A stretch of 64,000 nucleotides of DNA from positions 2,189,501-2,253,500 of the forward strand of contig NC_014623.1 of assembly GCF_000165485.1 (NCBI RefSeq). Direction: 5' to 3'. The stretch is from Stigmatella aurantiaca DW4/3-1. Its GTDB lineage: Bacteria > Myxococcota > Myxococcia > Myxococcales > Myxococcaceae. This document shows positions 52,180 to 61,426 of this stretch, piece by piece; the stretch's first letter is position 1; the number at the start of each line of letters is the position of its first letter. Under the pieces are notes generated by a model. The model ran no database searches, was not told the DNA's origin, and saw only the letters and a list, made by a program, of their open reading frames with translations. The translations under genes and the position numbers were made by a program.

Positions 52180-53828
52180 TGGAGAGCACTCTCGGCGAAC
52201 GGCTGTCCATGTCACTCACCTTGACCGTGGGGGGCAAGGTCCACAAGGTCATTGCCGGTCACATCAAGCGCTTCTCGTTGGATCTGTGGAGCTGGGGGTT
52301 TGACGGCGAGATCGAGTTCCTGTTGACGGACACCCAAGGCCGGGGCGGCACGGAGAAAGATGAGCTGCTGGCGGACTTCGTCAAGCCAGACCTGATCGCG
52401 GTGACGTTGGAGCTGAAGGCCAATCTGCCGGAGACATCGGCCAGGCCCAGTCAGACCGCGTTGAAGGTCCAGGGGTTCGTGACCGAGAAGACGCTCGTGG
52501 AGGAATCCGTTTCCACCGGGCAGAGCAGTCTCATCCTCCATCGCCGGTATGGCCTTCGGTTTCAGGACGCCGCGCGGCTGCTGTGGCGTCAGCATTACCC
52601 CTGTGCCCTGTACACCGCGAAGACGGTTCAGGATGTGTTGGAGGAGCACAAGGGCGAGAAGATCGCGCTCACCTACGACTGGGACGCGGGCCTGGGCGCC
52701 ACGCACCCCATGATCTTCGTGGGGTTGGATCCGCGGGGCGGCGCCAGCTTCTACGACTGGGTGCTCTGGTACGTGCACGCCCACGCGGGGGTCTTCGCTT
52801 ACGACTACGCGGCGCAGGGCTACAAGTTCACCGGGACCAAGGCCGCCACGGGGACGCCACTGCGCTTCCATGAAGACAACCTGGACCGCCTGGAGGTCCT
52901 GCTGCCCGAAGTCATCCGCCACGATGTGACGGTGCTCAACGCCGTGGCCGAGGGGCCCCAGCGCCAGCCCGTGACGCAGCAGCAGGCGGTCTCCGGAATC
53001 CGCCAGGATGTATTGCTGTGCACCCCCATCGCGGACGATGTGCAGGCGCGGGTGGATCTGGAGACCGCGCGCCTGAAGGCGCGCGGCCCGGAGCTGGAGC
53101 TGAGCTGGCGCTCCTTTCCCGAGAAGGCGTTCACGCCCGGCACGTTGGTGAAGCTGCCAGAGGGAGATGCTTGGAGCGCCGCGGGCATCGCCAAGGATGC
53201 GGTGCTCCGGGTGCGCAGCATGTCCTTGTCCGGTGAAGGGGCGCCGGAGATGGAGAACGAGGTGTATGGCGACGACTACACCCTCTTCTCCGACTTCCGG
53301 ATGAGCACCCGGTTGGAGCCGAAGGACGAGCCCGCGGTGGATCTGCCGGCTTGGCAGGCCCCTCCTTACCCCCGTTACGTGGAGGGGCTCATCGTCAGCG
53401 AGCAGGGCGAGGACAAGGACGAGACCTGGCAGGCCTACACCGACTCGGCGACATCGCTGGATGACTACAAGGTGAAGGTGCCGCTCTTCGCGGATCAGAT
53501 CATCCCCGCGCCCTTCAACCCCAACCTGCTCCCGGGCCACTTCTACTTCCCCGCGTACAAGGGGGAGCGGGTGCTCGTGGCGCTGGATTTCAAGCGCGCG
53601 TGGATCAAACGCTTCCTGGACTGGCGCACAGGGGTGCGCATGCCGCAGGACGGGCAGGGGGTCCAACTGATGGTGGGAAAGACCCCCGAGAGCGGGACCG
53701 CGCTCAAGCACTACTACGCGGATGACAAGCCCGTGTTTCTGATGCAGCGGACCCACGCCAAGGATACGCAGAAGATCCAGCTAAACGAGGGCACGTTGCT
53801 CATCCAGGTCAAAGAAGAGCCATCGTGA
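52176..53828 (+). CDS. VgrG-like spike protein (gp27/OB part)
   Basis: 550 residues. The N-terminal two thirds fit the gp27-like VgrG hub (beta barrels, e.g. LTLTVGGKVHKVIAGHIKRFS, FLTDTQGRG region), followed by a gp5-type OB domain (~400-545) with YPRYVEGLIVSEQ, KVKVPLFADQII, LLPGHFYFPAYKGERVLVALDF and FLDWRTGVRMPQDGQG. It ends just after LNEGTLLIQVK, where a VgrG would continue into its beta-helix shaft. The next gene is an in-frame beta-rich shaft-like protein 42 bases on. The second VgrG at the window end shares this C-terminal region. Two adjacent ATGs follow GAGGAGGG. Confidence 0.82.
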   Translation: MMESTLGERLSMSLTLTVGGKVHKVIAGHIKRFSLDLWSWGFDGEIEFLLTDTQGRGGTEKDELLADFVKPDLIAVTLELKANLPETSARPSQTALKVQGFVTEKTLVEESVSTGQSSLILHRRYGLRFQDAARLLWRQHYPCALYTAKTVQDVLEEHKGEKIALTYDWDAGLGATHPMIFVGLDPRGGASFYDWVLWYVHAHAGVFAYDYAAQGYKFTGTKAATGTPLRFHEDNLDRLEVLLPEVIRHDVTVLNAVAEGPQRQPVTQQQAVSGIRQDVLLCTPIADDVQARVDLETARLKARGPELELSWRSFPEKAFTPGTLVKLPEGDAWSAAGIAKDAVLRVRSMSLSGEGAPEMENEVYGDDYTLFSDFRMSTRLEPKDEPAVDLPAWQAPPYPRYVEGLIVSEQGEDKDETWQAYTDSATSLDDYKVKVPLFADQIIPAPFNPNLLPGHFYFPAYKGERVLVALDFKRAWIKRFLDWRTGVRMPQDGQGVQLMVGKTPESGTALKHYYADDKPVFLMQRTHAKDTQKIQLNEGTLLIQVKEEPS

Positions 53829-53870
53829 GGGCGGGGGACCGGCGGTTCCCCACCGAGGAGGCGAGAAGCC

Positions 53871-54473
53871 ATGGGCAAGCTTGTCTGCACCGTTGAACTG
53901 GACAAGGAGAAAGGCGTCACCGTAAAGGTGGAGGATGCCGACGCCCAAATCACGCAGACGATGGTGATGAACGGCGAGAGCATCACCATCACGGTGGCAG
54001 GCTCTTCGGAGACGAGCACCATCGTCCAGAAGCAAGACAGCGTCACCATCACCTGTAAGGACTTCACCGTGGACGCCACCGGGACGCTCACCCTCAAGTC
54101 GAAGGACGCTTCGAGCTGGACCAGTCAGGCCACGCTCCAACTGGAGAGCTCCAAGGACATGACGTTCACCTCCAAGGCCAAGCTCACCCAGAGCGCCACC
54201 TCGGACGCGAAGCTGTCCTCCAACGCCAAGGTGGGCGTGGAGGCCGGCTCGCAGCTGGACCTCACGGGCATGCAGACCAGCCTGACGGCCTCGTCGGGTG
54301 AGAACAAGGTGGAGGGCGTGACCTTGAAGATGTCCGGGAAGACGCAAGCGGAGCTGTCCTCCGCCATGACCAAGGTGGCCGCCCAGGGCAAGCTCGGCCT
54401 GGAGTCCTCGGGCCTCGCGGAACTCAAGGGCTCGCTGACCACGGTCAGCGGCTCGCTCGTGAAGTTGGGGTAA
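53871..54473 (+). CDS. Separate spike-shaft-like repeat protein
   Basis: 200 residues of short alternating polar/hydrophobic beta repeats rich in Ser, Thr, Lys and Val (ITITVAGSSETSTIVQK, VTITCKDFTVDATGTLTLKS, LTQSATSDAKLSS, LTTVSGSLVKLG). This is the pattern of the triple-stranded beta-helix at the VgrG C-terminus. It has its own ribosome site (GAGGAGGCGAG) and ATG. It is in the same frame as the VgrG-like gene, and only one TGA and 14 sense codons separate them. I infer that it completes the spike as a separate chain; no enzyme motif is present. Confidence 0.65.
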   Translation: MGKLVCTVELDKEKGVTVKVEDADAQITQTMVMNGESITITVAGSSETSTIVQKQDSVTITCKDFTVDATGTLTLKSKDASSWTSQATLQLESSKDMTFTSKAKLTQSATSDAKLSSNAKVGVEAGSQLDLTGMQTSLTASSGENKVEGVTLKMSGKTQAELSSAMTKVAAQGKLGLESSGLAELKGSLTTVSGSLVKLG

Positions 54474-54479
54474 GGGGCG

Positions 54480-56129
54480 GTGAGCGACTCCTCGGACCGG
54501 ATCTACCAGGACTACCTGAGCGAGTTGGATGCGCTGGAACGCTTCCGGCAGCGCTTCCTGGAGTCGCACCCCCATGTGCCGCTGGACCGGGAGGATCCGC
54601 ATGTGCGGCGCCTCATCGAGTCCATGGCCTTCTTCTCGGTGCAGACCCGCCTGGCCACGCAGCACAACCTGCGCTCGACCTGGCTGCGCCTGTTTTCCTC
54701 CTTCTTCGACTTCTTGCTGAAGCCGCTCCCCTCGGTGGCCCTGGTGCAGGCGCTGCCCACGGAGAAGATGACGGAGACGCTGGTGCTCGCCCGGGGGACG
54801 GAGCTTCGGCTCGCCCCCGCGCATGGGGGGGCGGGGAGCTTCCGCACCCGCCGCAACCTGCGCGTCCTGCCCATCTCCATGCGGGGCACGGAAGTGGTGC
54901 GCCTGGCGGATGGCCGCTACCGGTTGCTGCTTCACTTCGAGTCCAGCTTCCCCCGGAGGGATCCGGTGGGGCTGTTCAGCCTGTACGTGCGCCACCTGGA
55001 CGAGTACCGGCCCTCGCTGGCCGTGTTTCACGCGTTGCGCAAGCACCTCCAGCAACTGAGCGTGGTGTATGACGCCCCGGCCAACGAGTCCTCCCAGGGC
55101 ATGCCGTGCGAGTACTCCTTCGGAGATGCTCCGGCCGAGCTGGAGGACGCGGGCGATTTCGAGCACCCGCTGCAGCGCGTGCGCGCCTTTTTCCAGATGC
55201 CCGAGCAGGGCCTCTTCCTCCATGTGGCGGTGCCCTCGCACCGCAAGGAGTGGACTCGCTTCAGCCTGTGCCTGGACCTGGACAAGGGCTGGACGGTGGG
55301 GCGCTCGACTCACCCGGACTTCTTTCAGCCCTTCGTCGTGCCGGTGGAGAACCTCAAGTCCGAGCCCGCCCAGCCCATCGTCGCCGATGGCACCCGCTCG
55401 GAGTACACCATTCGCGGCATGACCGCCGGCAGGGACATGCAGTTGCATGCCGTCACCGGTGTGTACGTGCTGGGCCGCTCGGGGCGCACGCCCATGCGGC
55501 CGGCTTTCCTGCCGGGAGAGGGGCCGAGCTACGAGCTGGAGGAGTCGCTCGATGAGGAGATGCGTCCGCGCCACAGCCTGCTGGTGCGCCTGCCCGAGGC
55601 CCTCCTCGAGCCGAAGAAGCTGCTGGTGGAGGCGCTCTGGTACCAGCCCCGGTTCGTTTCCGAGGCCACGGGAAGGCTGAGTGTCTCCACGCCGGGGCGG
55701 CATGTGGAAGGGCTCAAGTGGCAGCTGGTGGGCCGGCTCGAGCCGCACCGTGACAGCGCCCTGCGCAACGACGTGGCGGGGCTGACCCGGCTGCTCTCCT
55801 GGAAGGTCAAGTCCACCCTCGAGCGCAATGAGCTCGCCGCGTTGCTGAATTACCTCGGCACCCCCGCCGAGGAGCCCTTCCGCCGCGTCATTCCCTGGAT
55901 CCGGGAGCTCAAAGCCACGGTGGCCCCGGATGGCGCCCTGCGCGGCTCGGGACTGTTGCATGTCTATGAATTGTTGCTGGAGCCGTTCGATGCCAGCGCC
56001 GAGTCGTTGGTGGCCTGTTTCCTGGAGCAGGTGCTGTTGCTGCTGGAGGCATGGAATGGCGAGGCTTCCGTGGTGCTCCGGCCCACGGTGGCGGGCGGTG
56101 GCGCCTTCCCGTTGAAAGCATCCTCATGA
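54480..56129 (+). CDS. tssF: TssF, baseplate wedge protein
   Basis: 549 residues of the TssF/ImpG/VasA family: an N-terminal YLSELDALERFRQRFLESHP, DPHVRRLIESMAFFSVQTRL, PSVALVQALPTEKMTETLVL, the segment RGTELRLAP, and a C-terminal RNDVAGLTRLLSWKVKSTLERNELAALL. Length is close to the ~580-620 usual. TssF pairs with TssG to form the wedge. GTG start, 6 bp after the shaft-like gene, with GGTAAGGGGC upstream. The stop overlaps the ATG of tssL. Confidence 0.88.
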   Translation: MSDSSDRIYQDYLSELDALERFRQRFLESHPHVPLDREDPHVRRLIESMAFFSVQTRLATQHNLRSTWLRLFSSFFDFLLKPLPSVALVQALPTEKMTETLVLARGTELRLAPAHGGAGSFRTRRNLRVLPISMRGTEVVRLADGRYRLLLHFESSFPRRDPVGLFSLYVRHLDEYRPSLAVFHALRKHLQQLSVVYDAPANESSQGMPCEYSFGDAPAELEDAGDFEHPLQRVRAFFQMPEQGLFLHVAVPSHRKEWTRFSLCLDLDKGWTVGRSTHPDFFQPFVVPVENLKSEPAQPIVADGTRSEYTIRGMTAGRDMQLHAVTGVYVLGRSGRTPMRPAFLPGEGPSYELEESLDEEMRPRHSLLVRLPEALLEPKKLLVEALWYQPRFVSEATGRLSVSTPGRHVEGLKWQLVGRLEPHRDSALRNDVAGLTRLLSWKVKSTLERNELAALLNYLGTPAEEPFRRVIPWIRELKATVAPDGALRGSGLLHVYELLLEPFDASAESLVACFLEQVLLLLEAWNGEASVVLRPTVAGGGAFPLKASS

Positions 56130-56764
56130 AACTCGAGCATTGGCAGAACATCCTCCGGACCCACCGGCAGGTTCTCTCCTTGTTGGATCAGTCCTTGCCG
56201 GCCGAGTCCGCCGAGGGCGAGCCCCGCACGCAGGTGCGGGTGGGGCTGCAAGGTCTGGTTTTGCTCCAGCAGCAGCTTTTGGGGGAAGTCGCGGGACTCC
56301 GGAACGTGCTGGGAGCCTCTTACCGGGAAGAGGAGGTGGACGAGGCGCTGCGCCCCTTCGTCTATCTGCTCGACGAGCTGGTGCTGCGCCGGTTGGCGGA
56401 CAGCGAGCAGTCAGACTGGCCGTTGCTGCAGTACAAGTTGTTCGGCCTCGATTCGGGCGGAGACCGCTTCTACGAAATGGCGGATGAAAAGCTGGTGCAG
56501 CGCGCCGCCTCGCCGCTGGTTTTCGAACTGCTACATTTCTGTCTCACCGCGGGTTTCGAGGGCCGTCACGCGGGGAACGCGGCCCGGTTGCGCGAGTACA
56601 AGGAACGCCTGGCGGCCCGCATCCCGAAGCCCGAGGCGGTGCCTGCTCCCCCGCCCCCCGTCGCGCAGGTGCCCCTCGTTCACTCCTTTCCCATGCGCTA
56701 CTACGCGGCGTCCGGTTTCGTGGTGCTGGCCCTCCCAGTGCTACTGTGGTGGCTGTCGAGATGA
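56126..56764 (+). CDS. tssL: TssL/DotU-family membrane complex protein
   Basis: 212 residues: a cytoplasmic helical domain (~1-165) with EEVDEALRPFVYLLDELVLRRL, LLQYKLFGLDSGGDRFYEM and PLVFELLHFCLTAGFEGRH, the DotU/TssL signature, then a Pro-rich linker and a single C-terminal transmembrane helix (~192-209). TssL docks the baseplate to the inner membrane with TssM. No peptidoglycan-binding extension is attached. The start and stop overlap the neighbouring genes (ATGA at both ends). Confidence 0.92.
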   Translation: MKLEHWQNILRTHRQVLSLLDQSLPAESAEGEPRTQVRVGLQGLVLLQQQLLGEVAGLRNVLGASYREEEVDEALRPFVYLLDELVLRRLADSEQSDWPLLQYKLFGLDSGGDRFYEMADEKLVQRAASPLVFELLHFCLTAGFEGRHAGNAARLREYKERLAARIPKPEAVPAPPPPVAQVPLVHSFPMRYYAASGFVVLALPVLLWWLSR

Positions 56765-57072
56765 AGGACGAGGCGCTGAAGATGAAGGAGTCCCAGGACC
56801 CCCGGATGTATCTGGGTCGGCTGGAGCAAATCATCCGTTCCGAGCTGGGAGCGCTGGGGGCCGGCGTGGAGCCCCTGTTGAGCGAGGTGCGCGCGGGGTT
56901 GGCCGATCTCTACCCTGAGCCGGGAGGGATACGGCTCGCGCCCAAGGAGCAGGACGCACGGCACGCGAAGCTCCTTCAAACCCTGGACGGATTGGAGGAC
57001 GTGCTGGAGGCACTCCAGTTGGCCGTGCGGACAGGCCGCTCCGACGCGGGCGCGGCCCGCGGGAAGGGATGA
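56761..57072 (+). CDS. Small unknown T6SS-cluster protein
   Basis: 103 residues, soluble and helical, rich in Leu, Glu and Ala; no recognised family. It begins at the ATG overlapping the tssL stop and ends 3 bp before tssM, so translation is linked to the membrane-complex genes. Features seen are an N-terminal charged helix (MKDEALKMKES), a central LEQIIRSELGALGAGVEPLL, a YPEPGGIRLAP loop and a C-terminal LLQTLDGLEDVLEALQLAV helix. It might be a chaperone or an assembly factor for TssL/TssM; this is inference from position only. Confidence 0.6.
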   Translation: MKDEALKMKESQDPRMYLGRLEQIIRSELGALGAGVEPLLSEVRAGLADLYPEPGGIRLAPKEQDARHAKLLQTLDGLEDVLEALQLAVRTGRSDAGAARGKG

Positions 57073-57075
57073 GCC

Positions 57076-60000
57076 GTGGGGCCGCAGCTGCTGAACGGGG
57101 TGGGACAGGCGCTGAACGTGGCGGATCCAACCAAGGCGCTTGAGGCGGCCGGGAAGGTGCTCGACGCGGGGGCCCCGCCGCCGGAAGGCGCGAGCGCACC
57201 GGCGTCCGAGGGGTTCTGGCTCACGGTGGCCCCCTACCTGAAATGGGCGTTGATCGCGCTCCTCGTGGCGCTCCTCGTGGCGCTCCTCGTGTTCGCCGGG
57301 GTGAAGCTCTATCAGTGGTGGCGCCGCCGCCGCTCGGCTTCGGCCGCATCCAGCGGTCCTCCCCCCATGGCGTCCAACCGCCTGCTCCAGGTGCACCGGG
57401 CTTTTCTCTCCGGGTTGCCCCTGGCCAACCGGGCCGCCGTGCTGGATTTGCCCACCGTGGTGGTGCTCGGCCCCGCGGGCAGCGGCAAGACGCTGCTCAT
57501 TGGCCTGGATGTCGATTGGCAGCGCCAGGCCCGGCAATTCCTCCCCAGCCACACGTCGGACTCGCTGTTGCAGGTGTACCTGGGCCCAGACTGCGTGGTG
57601 CAGGAGCTCTCGGCCCCGCTGTTGGAAGATGAGACGCTTCAAGCCCGCAGCGCTTTGCGCCGGATGTGGAGCAAGTGTTTCAACCGCCGCCAGGGGGGGC
57701 TGGCCGTCCTCACGCTGGACATCCGCTGGCTCGCGGAGACCCCGCCGGATGAGCAGCGGCGCATGGCGCAGCTCCTGCGTGGCAAGCTGAACCTCATCTC
57801 CGAGGCCTGTGGGGGGCCGGTGGAGACGCGCCTGTGTCTGACCCACATGGATGGGTTGGAGGGCTTCGAGGATTTCGCCCGGCTGCTGAGGCAGCATGGT
57901 GTGGCGAGATCCTTCGAGATTCCCAAGCAGGGTGAAGAGTCCCGTCTGTCCACGCTGCTGGAAGGGCAGGAGCAGTACCTGGCCCTGGGGCTCACCTCGT
58001 TGCCGGTCGATGCCTTCGAGCGCCTGGAGCGCTTCTATTCGCAGGGAGGCCGCTCGTTCGCGGCGCTGGGCCGGTTCGTCTCCTCGTTGCTGGAGGGCGA
58101 TACCCTCTCGTTCAAGCCGCGCCTCACGCGCGTCTACCTGTCCTCTCCCACGCCCGAGGCGCGCGCCAGCGGCACACTGTCGGTCATGTCCGAGGAGGGC
58201 AGCACCCTGGCGCCGCGCAGCCTCTACCTGCGCACCCACCAGCGCCGCGCCGCGTTGATTGCGCTGGTGGGCTGTCTGCCGGTGCTGGCCGCGTATGCGA
58301 ACTTCTACATGCTGCTGGGCGATGCGCAGGAGCAGGTGGCGCGCTTCGAGAGCACGGTCGCGCAGATGCAGGAGCAGGGGCTGGAGGGGCGGGGAGAGGT
58401 CGTCGAGGAGCAGGTGAACGAGGCGGCGGATGCCATCAGCCACTTGTGGAGCGCGGCCCGCTGGTGGCCGCCCCTGAACTCCAGCTTCCCAGGAGAGATG
58501 CTGGATGTGCGCCAGCGGCTGGCCCGGGGCATCCGGGAGAGCCACCTGCGGCCCACCCTCGAGCACTGCCGCAAGCACCCCCAGGACTGCCGCCCCGAGC
58601 AGGTGGTCTACCTGCTGGCCGCCCTCCACGCGTCGAACAAGAATGGGCTCGGCAACTTCGTGAACTCCAGCATTCAGCCTCGGCACTCGCGGAGGTGGAC
58701 CGGCAATCAGGCCGGTGCCTCCAAGACGGCGGAGGTGGCTGCCTCCGAGCAGAGCCGTACCTGGATCACCGCGCTGGAATTGCGCGAGCCGCTCGTGGCG
58801 ACCTACGTGCTGGCCAGCGACGAGCCCTGGGAGCGCAATCCCCCGTGCCGCCGGGGGGCCGCGCAGGTGGCTCATAGCGCGGAGACCGAGTGGTCCTGCT
58901 GGCCCTATGCGGAGCGGCTGACGGTCGAGAGTCAGCTCAAGCCCTGGTTGGATCACCTGCTGTTCCTCCGCCAAGCGCTGGAGGCGGGCCCCAAGGGGCT
59001 GGCCCAACTGGATCAGCGGCGGGAAGAGCGGGAGCGGCTGGAGGCACAGCTGGCGGATCTCGATGTCTATGCCTCGCTGCCCACGGTGCTCAACTTGATT
59101 GACACCGCGGGAATCCAATCCAACACGCGTCACTTCCAGGGCATCGAGTCCACGGTTCAGGTGCTCGATTGGTTGCGGACGAACCGGGACACCCTCGCCA
59201 CGGTGTTGGACATGGAGGAAGAGGCCTACTCGGGCCTCCTGGCCGTGGAGAAGATGGGCCCCTCCGAGTTGCTCACCCGGGATGGGCTCTGGCTGACGGG
59301 CACCAAGAAGGGGCCGTACCGGATCGAGCTGTTGCAGCAGTCTTTCGAGTTCCGTCCTCCCCAGCTGTCGCGGGAACTCTTGCAAGCCCTGCTCGATGCC
59401 TACGAGAAGAGCGGCCGGTTGACCATGGGGCCCAACGAGGCCATCCGCCCAGGGCAGTTGATCCTGAGCCGGACGCCCTTCGAGACCGATCTCAAGCCGC
59501 TCGTGGATGACTTCACCCAGCGGTTGAAGAACGTCCAGCTGCCGACCGACGAGTCCGCCAAGCGCGAGGAGTATGTGCAGAAGCGGGTGGGCGTGTTCGC
59601 CCAGGGCTACCGCGAGGGGCTCTTCCACAGCGTTCGCAACTACCGTTTCGTCGCGCCGCGCAAGGCGCTGTTCGACGAGCTGGCGCGGCTCACCCAACCC
59701 TCGTCCGAGCAGGTGGACATGCTGCGCGACGTGGCCCTCCGGGCCAGTCTGGATCCGCTGGAGGGGCCCTACTACGAGCCGCTGCGCAACGCGGTGGCCC
59801 CCTTCCGGCCCATCGTCCAGCTCATGGTCACCGACAAGAGCGGCTTCTATGCCGCGCTGGCCCCGTACCACGCCTTGATTGCCCAGATGCACGATGAGCT
59901 GGACGCGGGGGCCAGGCGCGGCCAGTCCAAGGGGGGCAAGGCCGCGGGGGAGGCTCCGGACAAGGGCAAAGAGGCTCAGGCGGCTGGAGCAGACGCCCCT

Positions 60001-60930
60001 GCCGCAGGCGCTGGAGGCGAAGCGGGGTCCGCGGAACTCGTGGACATGCTCACGCCGCTGGAGCGGGTGGCGCTCTCGATGCTCCTCGAGGAGGAGGGCT
60101 CCTACCTGCGCAAGGCGCAGGAGTGGCTGGATCAGCAGGGCATCTCGGGAGAGTTGCGGCAGCCTTTTCTCGAACCCTTCTTGCAGGTGCAGCGCCTGGG
60201 CAAGCAAGAGCTGGAGAGCACCCTGTCGCGGCAGTGGGAGGAGGCCTCCGGACGCATGCTGCGCTCCATGTTGGAGCGTTATCCTTTCAACCCCACCTCT
60301 CCGCAGGACGTGGATCCCGGCGAACTGGAGGTGCTGCGCCGCAAGGATGGCGCCTTCTGGAGCTTCGTGAACCAGATGTTCTCCCGGGTGTGCGTGGAGC
60401 GCGGAACCCAGTGGTCTCTGCGAGGGCCCTTGCGCGAGAAGCTGGTGCTGCCCGAGCAGATGCTGCTGACGCTCAGCCGGTTGTCCCGGCTGGCGACGCT
60501 GTTGTGGGACGAGGAGGGCCGCTCCCGGCCGTTGATGTTGAAGGTGCAGCCCCAGCCTCTGCCCACGCCGCCGATCCCAGGCGTCTTCGTCACCATGTCC
60601 TCGCTCAAGTGCGGGAAGACGACCGCCTACGGCTTCAATCAGATTCCCACCTGGCAGGATTTCCCCGTGAACTGGTGGGATCAGCAGGTATCCTCGATTG
60701 TCCTGGAGCTGCGCTCCCCCGCGCGGGATGCCCCCCAGTACGTGTCCTTGCCCTGGAATCGCTCGGCCTGGAGCTGCTTCCGCTTGTTCGAGGAGGCGGT
60801 GCTCACCACGGACCAGCGCCGTCAGTGGAGCCTTGCATTGCAGGGGAATGCCGGAGACAAACGCGGGCTGGAGATCAGCTTTGGGCTCAAGGGTGAGCCC
60901 TGGGTTCCTTTCCGGGAGGTGCCGCGGTGA
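57076..60930 (+). CDS. tssM: TssM/IcmF membrane complex protein
   Basis: 1,284 residues. TM1 lies at ~55-77; a cytoplasmic nucleotide-binding domain follows with Walker A VVLGPAGSGKT (K138), LAVLTLDIRWL and CLTHMDGLEGF; TM2 lies at ~391-413 and a long periplasmic IcmF/DUF1215-type region runs to the end, with a Lys/Ala/Gly-rich low-complexity insert near 945-985. It spans the envelope and binds TssJ. An intact Walker A motif is not universal in TssM and suggests nucleotide binding here. TM1 contains three exact 12-base repeats. GTG start; the stop overlaps the GTG of the TssJ-like gene. Confidence 0.93.
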   Translation: MGPQLLNGVGQALNVADPTKALEAAGKVLDAGAPPPEGASAPASEGFWLTVAPYLKWALIALLVALLVALLVFAGVKLYQWWRRRRSASAASSGPPPMASNRLLQVHRAFLSGLPLANRAAVLDLPTVVVLGPAGSGKTLLIGLDVDWQRQARQFLPSHTSDSLLQVYLGPDCVVQELSAPLLEDETLQARSALRRMWSKCFNRRQGGLAVLTLDIRWLAETPPDEQRRMAQLLRGKLNLISEACGGPVETRLCLTHMDGLEGFEDFARLLRQHGVARSFEIPKQGEESRLSTLLEGQEQYLALGLTSLPVDAFERLERFYSQGGRSFAALGRFVSSLLEGDTLSFKPRLTRVYLSSPTPEARASGTLSVMSEEGSTLAPRSLYLRTHQRRAALIALVGCLPVLAAYANFYMLLGDAQEQVARFESTVAQMQEQGLEGRGEVVEEQVNEAADAISHLWSAARWWPPLNSSFPGEMLDVRQRLARGIRESHLRPTLEHCRKHPQDCRPEQVVYLLAALHASNKNGLGNFVNSSIQPRHSRRWTGNQAGASKTAEVAASEQSRTWITALELREPLVATYVLASDEPWERNPPCRRGAAQVAHSAETEWSCWPYAERLTVESQLKPWLDHLLFLRQALEAGPKGLAQLDQRREERERLEAQLADLDVYASLPTVLNLIDTAGIQSNTRHFQGIESTVQVLDWLRTNRDTLATVLDMEEEAYSGLLAVEKMGPSELLTRDGLWLTGTKKGPYRIELLQQSFEFRPPQLSRELLQALLDAYEKSGRLTMGPNEAIRPGQLILSRTPFETDLKPLVDDFTQRLKNVQLPTDESAKREEYVQKRVGVFAQGYREGLFHSVRNYRFVAPRKALFDELARLTQPSSEQVDMLRDVALRASLDPLEGPYYEPLRNAVAPFRPIVQLMVTDKSGFYAALAPYHALIAQMHDELDAGARRGQSKGGKAAGEAPDKGKEAQAAGADAPAAGAGGEAGSAELVDMLTPLERVALSMLLEEEGSYLRKAQEWLDQQGISGELRQPFLEPFLQVQRLGKQELESTLSRQWEEASGRMLRSMLERYPFNPTSPQDVDPGELEVLRRKDGAFWSFVNQMFSRVCVERGTQWSLRGPLREKLVLPEQMLLTLSRLSRLATLLWDEEGRSRPLMLKVQPQPLPTPPIPGVFVTMSSLKCGKTTAYGFNQIPTWQDFPVNWWDQQVSSIVLELRSPARDAPQYVSLPWNRSAWSCFRLFEEAVLTTDQRRQWSLALQGNAGDKRGLEISFGLKGEPWVPFREVPR

Positions 60931-61409
60931 GAGAGTGCGTGTACCGGCTGACGGCCCTGGCGGCGGTGGTGCTGCTGGGGGCGTGTGGACCGAGCCGGAT
61001 CAGCCTCAGCGTCAAGTCGCCGCCCGGGACCAACCTGGGCCGGCCGATGTACATGTTGGTCCGTCAGGTGGATCCCAAGCAGTACGCCAATGAGGAGTAC
61101 TCCGAGGTCGCCTCCAAGGTCGGCTCGCCGGACAAGAGCGTGCTGCAGACGGCGGTCCTCTACCCGGGGACCATCCAGCGCTTCCAGCTGCGGGCGCCGG
61201 AGGAAGGCTCCCTGGCCGTCTCCTTCTTGTTCACCGCTCCGGACGGGAACTGGCAGTTGCTGCTCAGCCCGCCGATTCCCACCGCGGTGGATGTCGAGCT
61301 GACCGTCAGCCGCATCATGAGCGACTCGGTTCCTCCCGCCATTCCCTCGGAGATGCCCAGCGCGCCGGCCCCCAAGGCGCCCGAGGCCCCGAAGCCGCCG
61401 GGTGCCTGA
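60927..61409 (+). CDS. tssJ: TssJ-like outer-membrane lipoprotein
   Basis: 160 residues with a signal peptide and lipobox LLGAC near 20, a transthyretin-like beta domain (~25-130; GRPMYMLVRQVDPKQY, PGTIQRFQLRAPEEGSLAVSFLF) and a Pro/Ala tail. TssJ lipoproteins anchor the TssM periplasmic part to the outer membrane. The GTGA overlap with tssM and the YMLVRQV start of the fold support the call despite low motif conservation in this family. It is the last plus-strand gene of the cluster. Confidence 0.85.
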   Translation: MRECVYRLTALAAVVLLGACGPSRISLSVKSPPGTNLGRPMYMLVRQVDPKQYANEEYSEVASKVGSPDKSVLQTAVLYPGTIQRFQLRAPEEGSLAVSFLFTAPDGNWQLLLSPPIPTAVDVELTVSRIMSDSVPPAIPSEMPSAPAPKAPEAPKPPGA

Positions 61410-61426
61410 AAGGGCATCCCGCTCGT

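Noticed and set aside
53826-53870. Frameshift or sequencing error splitting VgrG
   Set aside because: Both parts are already in the same frame and the downstream gene has its own good ribosome site, so no frameshift is needed; a single nonsense change remains possible and is kept as a finding.
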